A program made the position numbers and the translations under genes. Below the pieces are notes generated by a model that saw only the letters and a list, made by a program, of their open reading frames with translations, was not told where the DNA came from and searched no databases. This document shows positions 1 through 31,199 of a stretch of 64,000 nt of DNA, one piece after another; positions within the stretch are counted from its first letter, which is position 1, and each line of letters begins with the position of its first letter. Source of the stretch: Doris montereyensis (Eukaryota; Mollusca; Gastropoda; Nudibranchia; Dorididae); contig JAXRKP010000161.1 of assembly GCA_037039925.1 (NCBI GenBank), forward strand, positions 337,501 through 401,500. The letters run 5' to 3'.

Positions 1-1740
1 ACAGGTTGGACTATATGGCAAGCCAGAAAAATGTTTTAGAAAGAGGAGATTAGGGGGAGAGAGGGACTTACTACAGTTATGAGAGAGGAAGAGAAAAGAG
101 GTCGACAGATAGAGGCAGTACGACATAGAAGCAAAAGGAAGCAAGCTGGGTAGATATTCTGAAAGTGAACAAGTTTTCTTTTCAATAAATGTAAATAAAA
201 TATAAATAAATTCATTGAGAACACCAATTCTTGCAATGCTATCATGGACTACATTGTTGTGAGAGGCAAGATAGCAGCAACGGCTGTAATGTGTATGAAA
301 TGAAATGTGTTATCAAACTCATGGAAAGATTTTTGCCTTTTGCCTGGAAGCGTTTCAAATCGCTATAGAATCTTTAATAATATATAGTTTATGTGCACAC
401 AGAGTACCATATGGGATCAGCCATAGAAGAAATGCAGTGACAGTCATGTATTCACCTTTGTGAATTCTTAAAATTCTTGTGTCTGTTTTAAGCCCACAGG
501 GCAGAGAAAATGTACTTGTGCTAAAGGATTTTGAAGAGTTACCCAACACAACGGTGGAAAGTTTCATTTTTGTTTTCCAGCTTGAAAAACAAGACTGAAG
601 TACCGGTATTCCATATTTGCGTTGAATTAGTTGGACTACAACATATCAGTTGTTCTTTGTCTTCATCTGTAACCTTCTGAAGTTGAAGCAATCTGGCAAT
701 ACTGACATAATAAACTCCTGTGACAACTTCAAGGTGGTGAATGAAGTGAACAAAAGATCAGGTTTACTCTTTTCTCTCTGCATGTTTTTGGTTTTTTTAA
801 TGCCTCCTAGTCAAGTCATTAGTCGATGTAATCATGACTTGTCTCATCCCCTCTCTCTATCTGTAGTCTTTCCTGAATGTAATGAATGTGAGGAATAGTC
901 AGGAAGCAAGAATTGTAACAACTGGACACATTTATTTTGGCAGAAAGAAAAGGATACAAAGAAAAGAAAAGCCCCAGTCAAGTATAAAATTGGCAATTAT
1001 AGAAAGTCCTAACAATATGTTCACGTCAGTTTAAAAAAATGTTTCCCATACCTAGTACGTCTATTAACTTTCTTTCTAATCACCTTGTTTTTAGTATTAG
1101 TATTAGTGCGTATGTTAACTTTTGTTGGTGTTGCTGGATTTTCTTTTTCCTCGCAGTTATGATAAAGTTTTCCCCCATTGTAATCAATTTTCAACTGTGT
1201 CAGTGTGAAATAAGAGACACTCAATTTGAACATCAACAGAAGAAAAGGGTGAAAAAAATATTATCATAGTTGACAAGAAATACCTTTAAAGTCTGAGCTG
1301 TGTGAGACGAATTTTCACGCTTGGCTTCAATTGTTTGACACTAGGCGAAGGACTATAAAGTTCTATACTGTAAATAACTGGCGCATTTTGTGCTGCATAA
1401 ATAAAAATGATGCATATTGTTTGAATTTTTTGTTAGTGTCATTCAATATAAAGGACATTTTTTTTCTCTATAATCTCCAGATGGTCCAGAAGCATTTTCA
1501 CGTCACCGAAATTCCCATGTCATCCCAAGATCCTCATTTTAGCAGTCCAGATATTCACATAATGAAATTTCAATTAAAGTCTGATACCTCTTGATGAAAA
1601 TTGTTATCTTAGACTAGAGCTTCATCTTCGTCTTCAGTGTTGTTTTGCTTTGTTTTGTCTTTTTGCGTTATTTACCGTTGCAAGTTTGAAATTTATTAAG
1701 GCAAAAGTGAGATAGCATATTATCTCATTGCAATTATTTT
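1..1740. other. Non-coding stretch, nothing recognised
   Basis: Both strands hold only short, low-complexity open frames with no recognisable domain and no plausible chain of splice sites. The sequence is AT-rich with purine-rich patches near its start. I see no RNA gene or repeat family shared with the rest of the window. Confidence 0.5.
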
Positions 1741-1749
1741 TTCTTGTAT

Positions 1750-2245
1750 TTCCACATAATTACGGAACAACCTTCACAAATAGCCATATTTGGCTCTGAA
1801 GTATGGACCATGGAGAGAGAGGAAATGAGTGCTCTCCTGGTATCCGAAATGAAATGCCCTAAAAGGCTATCCTTGGTGTTACTAAGCATGATAGGCTTAG
1901 AAACACACACATACGTGACACACTGAGCACGAACGAAACAATCGAGGATGTGGTGGTAAATAGGAGACTTCGTTGGTTCGGTCATGTTGTTAGGGGTAAA
2001 GCACAAACAAGGATCAATGCCAGCTATAAGTTGGATTTCACAAACCCAAGACTAAGAGGACGCCCACCCCAAAGATGGTCTGACATCAGGAAGCAGTGCA
2101 GTATTCCGCTCCTCACAGTGGAGAGAAGGACACTATCCAAAGAAAACTGGAGGAAATCTGCGTGTAATTGGGTCGCAAGGGGGGCGTCACGTCCTATTCA
2201 ATTAAGTCAAGTAAGTCATCACCAAGTCATGATAATGTGAACAAC
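1750..2245 (+). mobile_element. Decayed LINE fragment (C-terminal end of a reverse transcriptase ORF)
   Basis: Two plus-strand frames together read like the last part of a non-LTR retrotransposon ORF2. The first has a GSEVWTM-type motif followed by EMKCPKR; a second frame continues with RRLRWFGHVVRG, then GRPPQRWSD and KENWRKSACNW. The RRLRWFGHV and GRPP.RW motifs are typical of the C-terminal tail of LINE polyproteins. The frame changes near 1890-1950, so the copy is dead. No 5' part or tail is visible. Clade is uncertain; an RTE-like origin is the best guess. Confidence 0.7.
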
Positions 2246-4030
2246 AGATGAAGTTATTTTACATGGTTTGTGACACAAACAAAGGATGTGGAAAGCTGTC
2301 AGTCATATTAAAGCTAATTTATTTCATAATGAATCTTTATTCTGATCAAGAAGTTGTTTTGTCAGACGATAACAACATGAGCAAAAATAAAATACTCTGT
2401 GCTCTCACTATTTGAAGTCTGGAAATAAACAATTGATGCTTTTGGAACATCAATTTTCTTCACTTATCACATTCTATCTATAACTCTCACTTCAATTAAC
2501 ATCATAAAGGGTCTAATAAATTATTGCAATTAAAACCATCGGAATCTTGGGGCAAAACAAAAAATTCTGATAATAATAAAAAAACTTTCATCAAACAACC
2601 ATCCATTCAAAAGAAAACTGAAACAAAAATCATATAACACAAAAAAAGTTCCTAGGTAGGTAGGGGAGCTACTTCAACTTCAAGAAAGTTGAACTGATCT
2701 GCAATGCAAATGCAATGAAATTCCCTAAAACTTGAGTTCACAGAATCCATGGCAGTGTAATCCATAGGAAACTGAGAAAGGGAAGAAAAGGTCACCACAT
2801 CTTAGTAACACCTTTTAAAGCAAAACAAGTTTGTCTCGGCAAAAAATATATAAAGAAAATCTTTGTCATATCAATCATGAAACATTTTCTAGTAAGCAGC
2901 TTAGAAATTCATTTTATTTATACAATATATGACCTTTCTCATAAATTAAGGTGCAATAATAATAGTTTCTTAAAAAAATAATTTAAAATAAAGTGGCATG
3001 AAAAAAGATTTGAACCAATAGGCCTACATAATATCATAACGGTAGTTGATGTTTCTTTTGCCTATACATTACATTTTGGAGGAGAAGGAAGGTTAAAAAA
3101 AACCCATGAATAACTAACATCCAGGCCAGTGACATCTTTTTTCTTTTGTAATAGAACATCAAATTATATTTATATTGATGTCTACTGTTGGATCAATGAA
3201 AGGCTCTAGTTGATACTTTTATTGATAGACATAAGCCAGTGGAACAACACTGATGCTATTGACACTAACAAACATATGGACTGTCTTCAAAAGAAAAAAA
3301 ACCTACTGGGCACCTTTTAACCTACAAATGTTATGTTTGTTTTCTTTCATTAGAATTTACCCTCATCCACCATCGGTGGTGTTCTTGGGGTTCAAATGTT
3401 ATGTACATATATACACATTTATTGACAATGAAAGTAATCATCACTCATAAATATTTCACAGATCACACAAAATTAATGCATTTGAAATACTTTATACTTC
3501 ATAGGGATGCTTTCTCTAAAAAGGAGTGAGGCAAAAAGAAAATCTAACTTTCATGTTTTAAACATTTTGTAATCCTTTCTATTGCACATATATTTCTATT
3601 CTGATGACATAGGTGACAGGTCTACCTCAGATGAATTGCCAATAAAAACTGAGACAAACTGAGTGCATGACAGAATGCGTGTGAGTGGGTGTTTATGTTT
3701 CTTTTCTTTTTTTCCTGATTGTTTTTTTTAAATTTGTTTCCATCAGTAATTGGTGACAACAAAATTTTGACTTTTAGTGATATGAGTTTGTTTCTAGAAG
3801 AAGAAGTGAACGACCAGTTAAGTCTTGAAGGGTCGATGGGATCTATCTTTGATGTACACAACATGTGTGGACAACTTAAGTTACAATTGACTTTACTGTC
3901 AAACATTTTACTTCAGGATGGCCTTAGCTATCTCCCCTCTCGTGTAAAATAATTCCAGTTAAGAGTTTAAAAAGAAATTTGAAAGAAACTACTGTGCTGG
4001 TATGAGGACGATGGAAATGAAACAGTGAGG
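2246..4030. other. Non-coding stretch, nothing recognised
   Basis: AT-rich sequence without a supportable gene. A short piece near 3335-3400 (AATTTACCCTCATCCACCA-like) resembles the start of the ~150 bp dispersed repeat described at 9585 and elsewhere, but it is too short to annotate firmly. Confidence 0.45.
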
Positions 4031-4036
4031 TTAAAA

Positions 4037-4303
4037 AAGTTCCTTCAAGGCCATTACGATCCATAGGGAAGCGTTTCCTTGTTTCAACAGCGTGAAGTGG
4101 AACAGGTGATATTAATCATCTCCTAGCCAGGATGCTAGTCTGATGCAGGTTTTTACTCTGCACTAGCTTCGGGTTCAGTGGGGAAAATACGTATTAAGCG
4201 TCTTTCCCAAGGAACACAAAGCCGAACCTAGCTTTGCTAGGATTCGAAACCGGGACCATGTGATCTCTAGTCCAGCAGCTTCACTGCTCAGCCATCAACG
4301 CCA
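4037..4303 (-). mobile_element. tRNA-derived SINE, minus-strand copy
   Basis: Read on the minus strand, the sequence begins with a tRNA-like head (GTGGCGTTGATGGCTGAGCA-type box A region), then a box B-like GGTTTCGAATCC segment. The shared SINE body follows, with a reversed AGTGGGGAAAATACG, the CTAGCCAGGATGCTAG segment, and an end in GGCCTTGAAGGAACTT. The same body appears at 25593, 39206, 42882, 46368 and 50228. This copy is diverged by point changes and small indels. The head resembles leucine/serine tRNA, but I would not assign the parent tRNA. Confidence 0.8.
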
Positions 4304-4311
4304 CAGTGAGG

Positions 4312-5660
4312 TTAAAGGCAGGGATAAAAAACCAAATGCCTAATGTATTTCTAAAAATTTCTAATGAACTATGACGGCCACACAAATATAAAAAAAAAAT
4401 CATTTTAAATAACAAAAATGAAAACAATTGCACATCAAGACTTTCAATTTATTCATTAAATTATTGATTTCAACACGTTCAAATCAAGAATTAATCTCCT
4501 GATGCTTATAAAGAATCAACATTTTCTGTTGATAACAACAAAAGATAACATAATAATAATAATAAGTTTTTCATCCAATTTCAATATTTCTGCTTAAACC
4601 ATTTAACAGAAAACTCCTCATTTTAAGGTCAAAGAGAATATACCTTACTACAGCTGTAGATTGAGTCAGGTTTGTTCAGACGTTGATAATATCAATATAA
4701 TTGCTCAACAAGATGACATGATGTTTTCAAGATTGCTCTTGGCAAATTAAGGACAATATACCATTTCAGCATTCCACTGTCTTTGAGTTACTTATTATAA
4801 GATGCAACTCTTTCCAATAAAGACAGTCCCACTGATAAAATATGAAGATAAAAACGTACATGTCAAAAGGCTTAAACTTTAAATCGACATTTAACATAGA
4901 TCCGGCACAACCACATTCTATGCGTCTCATGACCTTGTTAAGTTGAATATGCAATACTCTCTTTTGGAGCAAAATAGATAATAAAATAAGAAAAAAAAAG
5001 CCAAAGCCATCCCGAAACAAGACGCTCTTACTCAGCCAAAATGGTCTGAAAAATAATCACAAGCAACTTACAGGTAAAATAAAAATGTAGATGAAAGATA
5101 AGATCCTGAGGATGTAAAAGAATGAAAGGAAACTACTAGGAGCACACGTCTGAGATAGAAAACGACATGACCACAGATCACTAATAGAAAGAAAAAAACA
5201 AAAAAGGCCATGTCTTAAGAACAATGTAACAATTTCCGATAAGAAGTTATAACTTTCCTAAGGTAACAAAAAACATTTATATATTATTAACATGACAATT
5301 CACAGCCACATATTTCATTGACTGCTTTTTTCAGATTCTGTAGCAAGAGAAGAAGAAGTTAAAAAACCAAAAGAATCAGTTTTTTCATGAGAGAAAACAA
5401 TGATCATTCACTCAGCATTAATGAAAATTCTTTATAATCTGCTATAAATCATTGCAAAAAAGTTCATTAGCAGCGGTCAGCTTGACATTTTGTTCAACAG
5501 ACTGAGCTAATTCAAGAAATAACACCAAAAGATTTTTTTTTACATTCAGACACCTCTGGCAGTGAACCCGTTGACAGCAATCGATAAATCCACATGATAC
5601 TAACAACTCACATTCACACCGAAACAAATATCTCTCACATAGTCAATTGTATACCTAATC
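4312..5660. other. Non-coding 3' flank of DLAT
   Basis: No gene seen. This should contain the 3' untranslated region of the minus-strand DLAT gene, but I could not place a close AATAAA (TTTATT on the plus strand). The nearest exact match is near 4449, over 1.2 kb away. Confidence 0.4.
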
Positions 5661-5664
5661 ATAT

Positions 5665-24682
<19,018 letters not shown>

Positions 24683-25592
24683 TTTGTCTCTGGACCTAGA
24701 TTGGAGCAACAGAGCTCCTCCTTTGGATAAACTTCACCGGCAAGGTCAATGTCGAAACCTAGGTTCCGTTTCCGTGATGTAAAAAACCTTTCGAAATTGT
24801 TTTCGTAAACAATTATCACGTGAAACATTACAATATATGAATACAGCACTTTAATTAATATTTGAACGATATGTTTATATATTACATTATCATAAATATG
24901 AATATGGAAAGGAAATAGTTTCGTAAATGTATAACATTTTTTCATTACCATAGCATCGTTTACAAATGGCGGCGCTGTAAAACAATAAGTGGATATAGGC
25001 CTTACCAAGTCAGTATGCCAGGTTTGTAGATCTAGATGGAAGATATGTTTGTTTTTTGTTGTTGTTGTTGTTATGATTGTTGTTGTTGAAAGACATGTTA
25101 TAAAGAGGAGTACCCCAAAAAAACAAACATCGACAAAGACACATTGTGTTGTTGATGAAAAGACAACAAAGATCATGAGATGAGGCATCATTACAGATCA
25201 GTGACATCTAATGTTCCGTTGATAGTGTTTTGAAAATTTGTGTGTAACAAAAAAAAATATTTCAAGAAAAAATAAATAAAAACAAAACAAGAAAGAGAAA
25301 CGATGTTTCCTATTGTTGTCTGTAACGTGTAAAGTAACAGGCCGTTACACTACTAGTCTACACATGCAGCGATGATCGAGCCATTTTAACCAATAGACCC
25401 GATAATATTTTAAGTCCACAACATAGATCTACTAGAAAGTGAAATTACGAATCTCAGTACTTAAACATGTTTGGATAATTGTCCAAGTTCTACACGATGT
25501 TATTAAAATCTTGAGTGGTTTATGACTGACAAGATCAGTGATTCGTATTTGTTTTATAGGCCTATATGGCTACAGAGTGGGCATATAAAGCA

Positions 25593-25884
25593 AAGTTCCT
25601 TCAAGGCCCTTACGGACTATAGAGATGGAGCTTATCCCGGGTTCTATAGCATGATGGTTAACAGAAGACAATAATCACCTTCTAGCCAGGACGCTTGTCT
25701 GACGCAGAGATTTTTACTCCCAAGCTAGTGCTTGTACCCATTTGCACCTGGATAGAGTGGGGGAAAATGCGTGTTAACTGTCTTTCCCGAGGAACACAAT
25801 GTTGGACCTGGCTTGCTAGGATTCGAACTCGGGACCTCATGATCTCCAGTCCGGCAGACTTACCACTTGGCCACCGACGCCACC
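25593..25884 (-). mobile_element. tRNA-derived SINE, minus-strand copy
   Basis: Near full-length copy in reverse. The tRNA-like head is at the right end (GGCGTCGGTGGCCAAGTGG on the minus strand, with box B GGTTCGAA..), followed by the shared body down to GGCCTTGAAGGAACTTT at the left end. It is one of the clearest copies for defining the family. Confidence 0.88.
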
Positions 25885-25904
25885 CAGTGTGGGCATATAG
25901 CTTG

Positions 25905-26031
25905 GGAATAAAAAACCTGTGTCGGACTAGCGCTAGCGTCCTGTTTAGGAAGTGACTATTATCACTTCATGCTATAGAAAATGTGATAAGCTCCAGCTCT
26001 ATGGGCCGTAATGGCCTTGAAGGTACTTTTT
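25905..26031 (+). mobile_element. Partial SINE, plus-strand, head missing
   Basis: Begins within the SINE body (AAAACCTGTGTCGGACTAGC) and runs to GGCCTTGAAGGTACTTTTT. It lies about 20 bp from the head of the minus-strand copy, so the two form an inverted pair. The tRNA head is absent. Confidence 0.78.
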
Positions 26032-26363
26032 GTTTTTGGAGTCAGTATCCATGCTTCTGATCCATACAAGAATATTGTTTTCTCTGCTTTGAGTAATATA
26101 GATTGGGTGTGTGAAACTTGCTGATGATTAGAGTATGCCTCTTCTGTTCCTGCAACAAGGTGAGGCCTTATTTTCTGGGATAAAGAACATGGGTGTCAAG
26201 CAGCTTCCGTGACATTTTTGCTGCAGATATAATCACCATTAAATTATTACTATTTCTCTCTTATCATGGAGAAATTCTGATCTGGGAATCCAAAATACAT
26301 ATGAAGCATCAGCCAATGTCAGATGTCTCCCTGGCATGATTGTTAGAGACATATTATCTTTTG

Positions 26364-26368
<5 letters not shown>

Positions 26369-26444
<76 letters not shown>

Positions 26445-26507
26445 CCTCCCTCCCCCTCTCTCTCTCTCTCCCTCCCTGTCTCTCTCTCTCTCTCCCCCTC
26501 CCTCCCT

Positions 26508-26553
<46 letters not shown>

Positions 26554-26578
26554 CCTCTCTCTCTCTCTCTCTCTCTGT
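26369..26578. repeat. (CT)n / CCCT compound microsatellite, about 210 bp
   Basis: CT dinucleotides interrupted by CCCTCCCT and CCCCCTCC blocks, ending about 85 bp before a MORN2 exon. On the plus strand it could extend the polypyrimidine tract of that intron. The Ser-Leu and Arg-Glu open frames over it are artefacts. Confidence 0.95.
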
Positions 26579-26662
26579 TTCATCCAATATCTCTCTTTCT
26601 ATTCCCTTTACTGCTCCTTCCCTTTTTAATTCAAAGAGAATCTGTATTTTATTTTCTTGCAG

Positions 26663-26743
26663 GTGAAAAGAAGGATAAAAAGAAAGAAGGCCCTCCTGAG
26701 GTTACTTCATGTGTGTACATGTTCCCGAATGGAGATAAATATG
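26663..26743 (+). CDS. MORN2: MORN2 exon with first MORN motif
   Basis: Codes EKKDKKKEGPPEVTSCVYMF then PNGDKY after two bases completing a codon from the missing upstream exon. The acceptor follows ATTTTCTTGCAG. The donor GTGGGG is weak, but joining there gives the MORN motif KYEGD. Confidence 0.82.
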
Positions 26744-29700
26744 GTGGGGAATACTTTCACTTTTTGTGTGTGTGTGTGTTTTTAAATGTAAAATAAAGAG
26801 TCATGTAAATATGTAAGGACTTATTTTAATGATAATCATTTCAACATACTATTACATTTCAATTCAATAATTATTTGTCGGGAATCAATTTATATGTTTG
26901 TATTATATTTCGCTTTTGATAATTATATGTCAGGAATCATATCGATATGTAATACAGTAGTCACTGGATAAACTCACACTTCATAAAAGCACACTCTGCA
27001 TAAACACACACCTTCTTTTGTTGACTGAATTTTTACTATGTAATAACAGTGTGTAAAGACACGGTCGACATGCATAAAAGCACATTTTTCTCTGTATTGC
27101 AACTTCATGCCCATCCATTAGAGGCCTTAAAACGAGTCTCATGTTGAGTTTTTGTCAGAAATAACAATAATATGAGAACAGATGGCACACTGTAGTGAAC
27201 AATAGTAGGACTAAGGCAAACGTGTCAATCTTCATCCATGTCTAGCTTCGTTGTCTGTTCGAGCACTACCCAGACGAAGGTGTCAGACAGTATTATGTCA
27301 TGTCTGGCCTAAACTGTCTATACCTTCTAGTGTCCTAGTCTCTGTGATTTTTCGATGATCAATGTCAAAGGTCGGCTGTCCAGACATTATTCTGTGGATA
27401 TCATAAATTTTTCTATCAATCCAGAGTGCAATATGATTGGCTGCAGCAGTAAGCAGAGAATTTATGCCATGGAATTGAATTGATTACGATTGTAACAGGT
27501 GATACACACACTCGCTGAAAGAGAGTAAAGGTGTGAGGGTGGGGCTTAAATGTTCACAGACCATGAGTGATTGGCTCTCGAAGTTGAGTGTACGTGGTTA
27601 GAGGGTTTGTTTGGAGCATGATAATTATTGATAGATTTAGATCTACCTTTACACTGTCACTTCTTTTACAATGCTGAGAAGAACCAAAGCATTATCTTCC
27701 AAACATTTGTATGACTTCTGACCTGCTTTCCCAGATTGCAAATAAAAAACAAACAAAATAAACCCAAAAGAAGCAAAAAACAACATTGAACAAGTGATCA
27801 GTGTATCACACTCACAGGTTACACCACACCAATGTATACCTGTCACGTTAATAGGACTGTCAACCCCTGGGATAGAGGAATAGTAACGGAGCATAACAAA
27901 AATCGTAATCTGACTCAAAAAATAATGATAATCCCAAAAATATACACACACCAACATACACATACATGTGTATCCATGTTTTGCGTGGCGGTTCCATTAT
28001 TGGCACAATCACTAAACCACCTAGTGGATAGTCAGAAATAGTTCTGAATCTAGTCTACAGCTAGATTTAGGTCCAAAACACTTAGGAATTTGATGGCAGA
28101 TCCAGACTTGAATGTTGATTTGTCAGTCACAATCACAATGAATCGCAGTTCATTTCTCATTTCCAACACTTGATTTCCAGTCTAGATCTACAATTTAGAT
28201 CTCCAAGCACTCCGAAATCCTATTTTAGATCTAGATTTGATTTAATTGATCTGCCACGATTAACCACAATTCAGTTCAATACAGTGAATGCTGGTTAAGT
28301 CGTCCAATGAGTAGGGATGAGTGTGCAATAACAATGTACATTATTATTATTTTATCATTATTACTAGAGTCTATATTCATATCATCACTCTGTAGCTTAA
28401 AATTGGTGTAGGATTTTCAAAAATGATCCCAAGTGATTTGTTTTTTCATGCTACTCTATCTGTCCAGATCAGATTACCAAAACTACTAAATGATAATTTA
28501 TTCTTATCTTTTCAGAAGGAGACTGCATCCAAACAGAAAATGGCTCCATAGAGAACAGGTCAAGGGTTCACATTGGAGCCACTGGTATTATCTATCAAGG
28601 TTGCTGGGAATGTGACAAGATGAATGGATGTGGAAAACTGTTGCATCCCTCGGGTGCTTGTTACGAAGGCGACTTTGTCAACAATCATTTTCATGGAAAC
28701 GGAAAATACACTTGGCCCAACAAATCTTTTTATAATGGACAATTCATGGAAAATAAGTAAGGAAAGAAATTAACACGTGCTAACAATTAATTTTTCAAAG
28801 GTTTTTTTATGTTCTGCCATCATACACTCTTTATTAGTAATCATAAAGATCACTATGAAGTGTCAGTATGCTATGGGACCAACATCAAATTTGGTGACAA
28901 CACTATTCTAGAGATAAATATATCGTTATAAGTCTAATAATAATGGTATGAACTATTGTTTGATATTGATTTGTAGAAATTGAGAAAAGAAACAAGATTT
29001 GTAAGGTTTGTTTGTTTGTTTCACTGAAATTTACCCCATCCACCACATACAGTGATTTCAGGATGAATTCAGAGGAACCAGCAAGATGAAAGATTATAAA
29101 TAAAAGAGGGAAATGAAAGAAGTAGAACCCTACCAGCAAAATTTTCAAACCTCCCACAACTTATAAGGAACTTGAAATAGCTTCTTTTAAAAAAAAAAAG
29201 TTATAACCTGCGAATTTAAGTTTTAAAAAAAAAATGGAAACATTCCCTTTTAGTCGAGGTTTTGGACTTACACTACTCACAGGCATGCAAGACGTTAAAG
29301 TTAAAGAGAGCAAGTATCAGCACAGCTGGGTTTGAAAGGCGAACAAACACACTTCGTTTTAATTACAGAGAGAAAGTGTGAACTAACGAAGAAAATATTA
29401 TGAATGGTAGATAAGTCACACTGGTATCAGATACAACGATAGGATACGCAACAATACAGTGAGAATGCTCACAGAAGCTTTTACATATACATGTAAACTC
29501 AGCTGTATCAGGGTACTAGCAGATAAACGTACAAGTACACACAACAAAAAGAATAAAACCTGTGCACTAAACAACTCTTAAAGTATTCAATTTTCAAGGT
29601 AAGGATGACTTTGTATGAAAAGAGCCTAACACATACAATACAATGTATTCCAAACAAGAACAAGATACAATAATAACATTTAAAACATACAAATGTCTAC

Positions 29701-30741
29701 AAAAAAGACAGAAGAGTGATTAGGTTGATAGCCATTTTACTTACTTACTGCCCATTATGTCAGTTGGCATGTAGGGCAGCAATGAAGGATCTCCATATCT
29801 CACTGTTCATGGCAAGCGTCTTTATGGAATTTCAGGTTTCGCCCCAGTCTTTGATCTCTTTCTCTGCTGTTCTTCTCCAAGTTGTCTTTGGGCTGCCACG
29901 TCTCCTTTTCACTTCAGGGGACAATGTAGGGCAGTCTTGGTGATGTTCCCATCTTCTTTTCTTAAAACATGCCCTATCCACCTCCATCTTCTTTTAAGAA
30001 GGATGTCTTGCATGTGGTCAATTTTGGATTTTTTCGCAGGCATTTGGTGTGGAATGAGGATAACTGTTTATGTCTCTGTCCGTCATCCTCCAGCATTCAG
30101 ATTCAGATCCATATAGTAGAGTTGATAGGACACAGCTTTGGTAGATTTTTAGTTTTGTTTTAATATTGTATTCTTTTGTTTTCCATACATTTTGAGGTAG
30201 TTTGAAGGAGTTCCTTGCTTTGTTTAGGCATCTGTTAATGCCTTTGTCGGCTCCTCCACTACTTGTGACAATGCTGCCTAAATATGTAAATTCCTTGGTT
30301 GTTTGTATGCTATTGTTATTGATGAGGATTGGAGAGGGAATTTGTATTTTTAATGTTATTAGTTCAGATTTTGTAAGGCCATCTGCGATAATGAAATACA
30401 AAGCATAGAAAAGACTATATAACTTGATAAACTGCAAAATTCTAATCGCCTAGTGATACAATGCTAGCAGTACAAATGTATATATTGAATATACGTTATA
30501 AATAAAATAGTAACACATGCACCATATTTAGCATTCTATTGTCACTTTCAACTGTATAAGATAAACCTGGATTGCGTGACATATGCTGAACTCATCCTAT
30601 GTGTGCTTGTTGTTTTCTTGTTTCTTTGTTTTCAGGATGGAGGGAGATGGAGAATTTACTGACACTGAAGGTCAAGTTTGGACTGGATCTTTCCGCTATA
30701 AAGCTGCTCCAGGACTAAGATTCAAATTGGCCATGAATTAA
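26663..30741 (+). CDS. MORN2: MORN repeat-containing protein 2 (three exons; 5' end not found)
   Basis: The exons join in phase and give about 142 residues: a Lys-rich start, then repeated MORN motifs, then a conserved tail. The motifs are YMFPNGDKYEGD, IIYQGCWECDKMNGCGKL, ACYEGDFVNNHFHGNGKY and SFYNGQFMENKMEGDGEF. The tail GQVWTGSFRYKAAPGLRF then KLAMN matches the vertebrate MORN2 ending in spacing and in the AAP.L..KL pattern. MORN repeats usually bind membranes or act as scaffolds. Vertebrate MORN2 has been linked to LC3-associated phagocytosis and to sperm; that is family knowledge, not something shown here. Unlike the other three genes, no frameshift is present. The first coding exon lies upstream and is unresolved. 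Confidence 0.85.
26744..28515. other. MORN2 intron
   Basis: About 1.8 kb of intron. It contains a short GT run near 26766 and several GATCTAGAT-type motifs near 28180-28235. No other gene seen. Confidence 0.5.
28516..28756 (+). CDS. MORN2: MORN2 central exon
   Basis: 241 nt, open throughout, carrying the core MORN motifs (YQGCWECDKMNGCGKL; YEGDFVNNHFHGNGKYTW; YNGQFMENK). Acceptor TCTTTTCAG, donor GTAAGG. Confidence 0.92.
29005..29165 (+). mobile_element. ~150 bp dispersed repeat, plus-strand copy
   Basis: A clear family member: TTTGTTTCACTGAAATTTACC, CATCCACCACATACAGTGAT, TTCAGGATGAATTCAGAGG, ACCAGCAAGATGAAAG, AAATAAAAGAGGGAAATG, AAAGAAGTAGAACCCTACC. It lies in the second MORN2 intron. Confidence 0.7.
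29728..30410 (-). mobile_element. RTE-like LINE fragment, minus strand
   Basis: Minus-strand frames read GLTKSE, then TKEFTYLGSIVTSSGGADK, NRCLNKARNSFKLPQNVW, KTKLKIYQSCVLSTLLYGSE and CWRMTDRDINS. After frame changes come KRRRGSPKTTWRRTAEKEIK and NSEIWRSFIAALHAN. This is the thumb and C-terminal part of a LINE reverse transcriptase with the usual LYGSECW motif; a duplicated Ser-Glu breaks it here, and a stop replaces the expected Trp near the end. It is dead and 5'-truncated, in a MORN2 intron, in antisense orientation. Confidence 0.85.
30636..30741 (+). CDS. MORN2: MORN2 last exon
   Basis: Codes MEGDGEFTDTEGQVWTGSFR then YKAAPGLRFKLAMN and a TAA stop at 30739-30741. Acceptor TTTGTTTTCAG. 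The intron before it carries a LINE fragment. Confidence 0.92.
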
Positions 30742-31119
30742 GATAGTTAAAATATTATGTATCAATCTGTTTATAAAGAATGACAGTTACATGAATAATG
30801 ATATTGAATGATATAAAAATGAGTGGTGTCATTGTGCATTGAACACAGTAATTTCATTTGAAATAATTTTGTTTCTTCTTTTTTTTTTACTTTGGAAAAC
30901 AGAAAAAAAAAGATACAGGAGCTAAGGGCCATAAAAATTATATATATCTGATATGGAAATCTGATATGTGTGAGAGAATGAAAACAGGTTTTAAACATGA
31001 TTACAGAAAGATGCATAATGGAAATTGCAAAGCATCATTTACATTCATATTTCTTTGTTTGACGAGGAATAACGGATGAACAAAATTTTAGAAAACTTTT
31101 GGACTTTTTAGACAAAAAC

Positions 31120-31125
31120 AATAAA
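31120..31125 (+). terminator. Candidate MORN2 poly(A) signal AATAAA
   Basis: AATAAA about 380 bp after the MORN2 stop; a second AATAAA lies at 31194-31199. Either could direct 3'-end formation. No transcript evidence is available. Confidence 0.4.
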
Positions 31126-31199
31126 GTGTCAAAATGAACCTTAGCAGACAAGATATTTACACTTGTAAATGTACATCATCTTTCAAACTGTGAAATAAA

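Larger units (their letters stand above)
24683..26368. other. Region between DLAT exon 1 and the first seen MORN2 exon
   Basis: DLAT runs left and MORN2 runs right, so both promoters and the missing first MORN2 exon should lie here. I could not identify the exon: several ATGs exist, but none gives a convincing peptide ending at a donor in the required phase 2. Two SINE pieces occupy 25593-26031. Confidence 0.5.

Noticed and set aside
26239..26666. Ser-Leu and Arg-Glu rich open frames
   Set aside because: Translation of a CT/GA microsatellite. The same applies at 20637-20987 and 34056-34426.
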